From contig CAIYPH010000523.1 in the NCBI GenBank assembly GCA_903928045.1, positions 1 through 8,019 of the forward strand: a DNA stretch of 8,019 nt, in the 5' to 3' direction. Positions 6,194-8,019 of this stretch are shown here, piece after piece. This stretch comes from an uncultured Rhodospirillales bacterium (lineage in GTDB: Bacteria > Pseudomonadota > Alphaproteobacteria > Acetobacterales > Acetobacteraceae). Both the position numbers and the translations under genes were made by a program. A model generated the notes under the pieces. That model was not told the DNA's origin and did no database searches. It worked only from the letters and a program-made list of their open reading frames with translations. Every line of letters begins with the position of its first letter. Position 1 is the first letter of the stretch.

Positions 6194-7276
6194 CTACGGC
6201 ACGAGGTGCGCGACGCGGGGCTTCACCTCTTCCTGGATGAGGCGCAGCGAGTTGTGCCAGACATCGGGGTTGTCGGCGTAGTCGAAGCCGAACACCAGCA
6301 ACTGCCCGAAGCCGCCGACGTCGTTGTAGACCGCCTCCAGCTTCTTCGCGACGGTCTCGGGCGAGCCGACCAGCCAGTTGTGGTGGGCGCAGTATTCCAC
6401 CGTCACGTCCTCGTCGGCCACGGACTGGTCGTGCTTGAGGAATTCCTTGAAGCCGAAGTTGGACAGCAGGGGCAGGAAGTATTCGCCCATCATGCGACCC
6501 ATCATGCCCTTGACGGAGAGTTCCCACGCCAACTCGTCGGTCTCGGCGACGAAGATTTCGCGCACCAGGCGCCATTCCTTGCGGTCGGGCGTCCGGCCGG
6601 ACTTCTTGGCGCCAGCCTCGACGCTCTCCCAATGGCTTTTCACGTAGGCGGGGTTGAGGTTGAGGCTCATCGGGATGTAGCCGAATTCGCCGGCCATCTT
6701 CAGCGTGTCGGAGTTCTTCGACAGCCCAGCGACGCCGATTGGCGGGTGCGGCTGCTGGAGCGGCTTGATGTGGGGCTTGAGGAAGCCGAACATCGTGTCG
6801 GGCTTGTTGACCGTCCAGTGCTTGCCCTTGTGCTCCCACGGGCCTTCCTGGCCCCACATCTTCAGGATGATGTCGAGCGACTCGCGGGTCATCTCGCGAT
6901 TGGCGCCGGACATGCCGTCGACGTTGAACATCACCCAGTCGCTCGGCAGGCCGGAGGCGGCGATGCCGAAATTGAGCCGGCCCTCGGAGAGATGGTCGAG
7001 CATGGCGACGCGGTTGGCGAGCTCGGCGGGGTGGTGATACGGCAGTAGGAAGCCACCCGGCCCGATGCGCAGACGCTTGGTCTGCAGCAGCGCTTGGGCG
7101 ATCAGCAGGTCGGGCGAGGGGTGGGGTTCCCAGGGGGCAGTGTGGTGCTCGCCGATCCATGCCTCGGTGAACCCGAGTTCATCGAGCCAGCGCATCGTCT
7201 GCAGATCCCAGTCATGCCCGGCCTTGAGGCCGCGCTCCGGGGGATGCGAGGGCATCGTGAAATAGCCGAATTCCAT
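6194..7276 (-). CDS. Luciferase-like (LLM class) flavin-dependent monooxygenase
   Basis: A cytoplasmic TIM-barrel oxidoreductase of 360 residues in the bacterial-luciferase superfamily. These enzymes use reduced FMN, usually from a separate reductase, and O2 to oxidise a substrate. Landmarks are MEFGYFTMPSHPPER at the N-terminus, the active-site stretch AWIGEHHTAPWEPHPSPDL (EHH at 43-45), LRIGPGGFLLPYHHPAELA (69-87), MLDHLSEGRLNFGIA (92-106) and the C-terminal VGSPETVAKKLEAV (303-316) and EEVKPRVA. Length and layout match LuxA- and limonene-monooxygenase-type members; the latter name is often transferred automatically and is not supported by anything specific here. ATG 7276 has GAGGAAA ending 4 nt upstream. 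It is monocistronic and converges on the msrP unit. No flavin reductase is in view, so the substrate cannot be named. Confidence 0.9.
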   Translation of the reverse strand: MEFGYFTMPSHPPERGLKAGHDWDLQTMRWLDELGFTEAWIGEHHTAPWEPHPSPDLLIAQALLQTKRLRIGPGGFLLPYHHPAELANRVAMLDHLSEGRLNFGIAASGLPSDWVMFNVDGMSGANREMTRESLDIILKMWGQEGPWEHKGKHWTVNKPDTMFGFLKPHIKPLQQPHPPIGVAGLSKNSDTLKMAGEFGYIPMSLNLNPAYVKSHWESVEAGAKKSGRTPDRKEWRLVREIFVAETDELAWELSVKGMMGRMMGEYFLPLLSNFGFKEFLKHDQSVADEDVTVEYCAHHNWLVGSPETVAKKLEAVYNDVGGFGQLLVFGFDYADNPDVWHNSLRLIQEEVKPRVAHLVP

Positions 7277-7298
7277 AGTGTTTCCTCATTGATCTTCT

Positions 7299-7315
7299 CG
7301 GCACGGTCTGTGCCG
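7299..7315. promoter_or_regulatory. Inverted repeat CGGCAC-N5-GTGCCG upstream of the monooxygenase
   Basis: Exact 6-bp arms at 7299-7304 and 7310-7315 with a 5-bp spacer lie about 23-39 nt before the monooxygenase start on the minus strand, just upstream of its ribosome site. The spacing suits an operator overlapping the promoter or a 5' UTR hairpin. Low confidence, since GC-rich DNA yields such repeats by chance. Confidence 0.3.
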
Positions 7316-7368
7316 GCGCGGCGATGCTAGCCGCGGCGATCCATCAGGAAAAGCACCTCGGCCGGTGC

Positions 7369-7409
7369 GCGGCGCGAATTGGCGCGGAATTCACGCGGTC
7401 GCGCGCCGC
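7369..7409. repeat. Inverted and tandem short repeats downstream of small-protein gene
   Basis: Arms GCGGCGCG (7369-7376) and CGCGCCGC (7402-7409) are exact reverse complements with a 25-nt spacer, lying 5-45 nt past the minus-strand stop at 7414. Inside is a near-tandem repeat GGCGCGAATT / GGCGCGGAATT (7371-7391). It could be a weak terminator for the small-protein gene. No T-run is present, so this stays tentative. Confidence 0.25.
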
Positions 7410-7413
7410 GGCA

Positions 7414-7767
7414 TCAGCCGGGCGGGCGGGCAGCCAGCAGGGTAGGCGCCCAGCTACGAATATCCGGCCAGATCTGCGTCGCCCAATAGGCCGCGGCGCA
7501 GCCGGCCTCGGGCGGCACTTGCGGGAGTTTCGTCTGGATTATCGCGGTTATCGCCTGGCCGCTCGGCATTTGCGCCTTGGCGGCTGCAATCGCGCTTTGC
7601 GCCTTGGCGGTTGTCGCATTGGCCGGCAGTTTCGCTAGCTCGATATCGGCCATCTTGCGCGCCCGCGCATTCACTGCGTCGCAATTGCTTTGCGTGGATT
7701 CCAATTCAGGCGGCAGGAAATACGCTGCGCCTGATATTGCGACGAGGAGCAAGAGGATGATTTTCAC
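7414..7767 (-). CDS. Small secreted or membrane-anchored protein, unknown function
   Basis: A 117-residue protein I do not recognise. The N-terminus MKIILLLLVAISGAAYF (residues 1-17) is a signal peptide or single membrane anchor. The rest is soluble, Ala-rich and probably helical (about 30-80), with just two cysteines, Cys29 and Cys90, that could form a disulfide in the periplasm. The Trp-containing end AAYWATQIWPDIRSW (91-105) looks structured. The start codon is GTG. A GAGG lies only 1 nt before it, an unusually tight spacing, and a TTG at codon 6 is the only nearby alternative. It lies between the monooxygenase and a NUDIX gene, all on minus with gaps of 137 and 66 bp. Coding is supported by the sensible hydrophobic start and non-random composition, but not by a family match. 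Confidence 0.62.
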   Translation of the reverse strand: MKIILLLLVAISGAAYFLPPELESTQSNCDAVNARARKMADIELAKLPANATTAKAQSAIAAAKAQMPSGQAITAIIQTKLPQVPPEAGCAAAYWATQIWPDIRSWAPTLLAARPPG

Positions 7768-7795
7768 ACCTCATCGGTAACATATTGCTACGCGC

Positions 7796-7829
7796 CGCGC
7801 CAGTTCGGGGAAACACCCATATTGGCGCG
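7796..7829. terminator. Hairpin just after NUDIX stop
   Basis: CGCGCCA (7796-7802) and TGGCGCG (7823-7829) are exact reverse complements, and the spacer contains GGG/CCC (7807-7809, 7816-7818), allowing a longer interrupted stem. It begins 4 nt beyond the NUDIX gene's stop on the minus strand and ends before the small-protein start. No clear T-run follows, so termination may be weak or Rho-assisted. Confidence 0.45.
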
Positions 7830-7833
7830 TCGG

Positions 7834-8019
7834 TCAGACGCCGAGCAGCCCCCGTGCGATGTCGATGACCCGGTAGGCCTCGCTCCATAGCTTGAAGCCG
7901 GCGATCTCGGAGAGCTTCACGAAGCGCGCCTCGGCCGCATCGCTGTCGCCGACCGGGTCGCCCGCTTCCCAGCGGCCGGCGAAATCGATGATGGTGTAGT
8001 GGTAGCGCACCCGCCCGTC
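7834..8019 (-). CDS. NUDIX hydrolase, C-terminal part
   Basis: Only the last 61 residues are present; the gene runs off the right edge. The visible part starts DGRVRYHYTIIDFAGRW, followed by GDPVGDSDAAEARFVKLSEIAG and a final LWSEAYRVIDIARGLLGV before TGA (7834-7836). The 'HY-I-DF...G-P---DAAEARFV-L-EI' pattern is the C-terminal half of small NUDIX domains of the ADP-ribose pyrophosphatase/MutT type, which hydrolyse nucleoside diphosphates linked to another moiety. The defining NUDIX box (GX5EX7REUXEEXGU) would lie upstream, outside the window, so substrate and catalytic competence cannot be judged. Confidence 0.85.
   Translation of the reverse strand, partial: DGRVRYHYTIIDFAGRWEAGDPVGDSDAAEARFVKLSEIAGFKLWSEAYRVIDIARGLLGV

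Noticed and set aside
6206..7048. Plus-strand 280-codon frame opposite the monooxygenase
   Set aside because: His/Val/Gly-rich antisense shadow with no domain or ribosome site that stands out.
6102..7160. Minus-strand 352-codon frame overlapping the flavin monooxygenase
   Set aside because: Arg/Pro/Ala-rich shadow frame; the luciferase-family motifs lie in the other minus frame with a good ribosome site.

Overview
The window is GC-rich, densely coding DNA, probably from an alphaproteobacterium. The Acetobacteraceae/Rhodospirillales are my best guess, from the flavour of the proteins: FDxxWYL-type repeats next to galE, a periplasmic MsrP, and a MASE1-like diguanylate cyclase. This placement is an inference. 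It looks like the end of an assembled draft contig: bases 1-18 match the Illumina TruSeq adapter exactly, and the next ~110 bases are about 79% GC and continue no recognisable protein, so the first ~130 bases should not be trusted as genome.

Layout. On the minus strand from about 3680 down to the left edge lie a GGDEF diguanylate cyclase (MASE1-like membrane sensor, PAS, GGEEF catalytic domain with intact RxxD inhibitory site), then galE (UDP-glucose 4-epimerase), then 18 bp further a truncated protein with three FDxxWY...HYxxxG repeats. This reads as a cell-surface polysaccharide neighbourhood. Upstream of the cyclase, also on minus, is a PLP enzyme of the D-cysteine desulfhydrase / L-cysteate sulfo-lyase (CuyA) group.

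That PLP gene is divergent, across 170 bp, from a plus-strand pair: msrP (Tat-exported molybdenum-dependent methionine sulfoxide reductase) and a translationally overlapping 108-residue two-helix membrane protein. The usual partner MsrQ, a haem-b membrane protein, is absent here, so the small protein is the most interesting unknown in the window. The pair ends at a hairpin that faces a convergent minus-strand gene for a luciferase-like flavin monooxygenase. Further right, on minus, are a short secreted or membrane-anchored protein with two cysteines and the C-terminal 61 residues of a NUDIX hydrolase running off the right edge.

Two functional themes emerge: c-di-GMP signalling beside nucleotide-sugar and polysaccharide functions on the left, and sulfur chemistry or oxidative repair of periplasmic methionine in the centre. 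I see no mobile element, CRISPR array, tRNA or rRNA. No gap between supported genes exceeds 170 bp.
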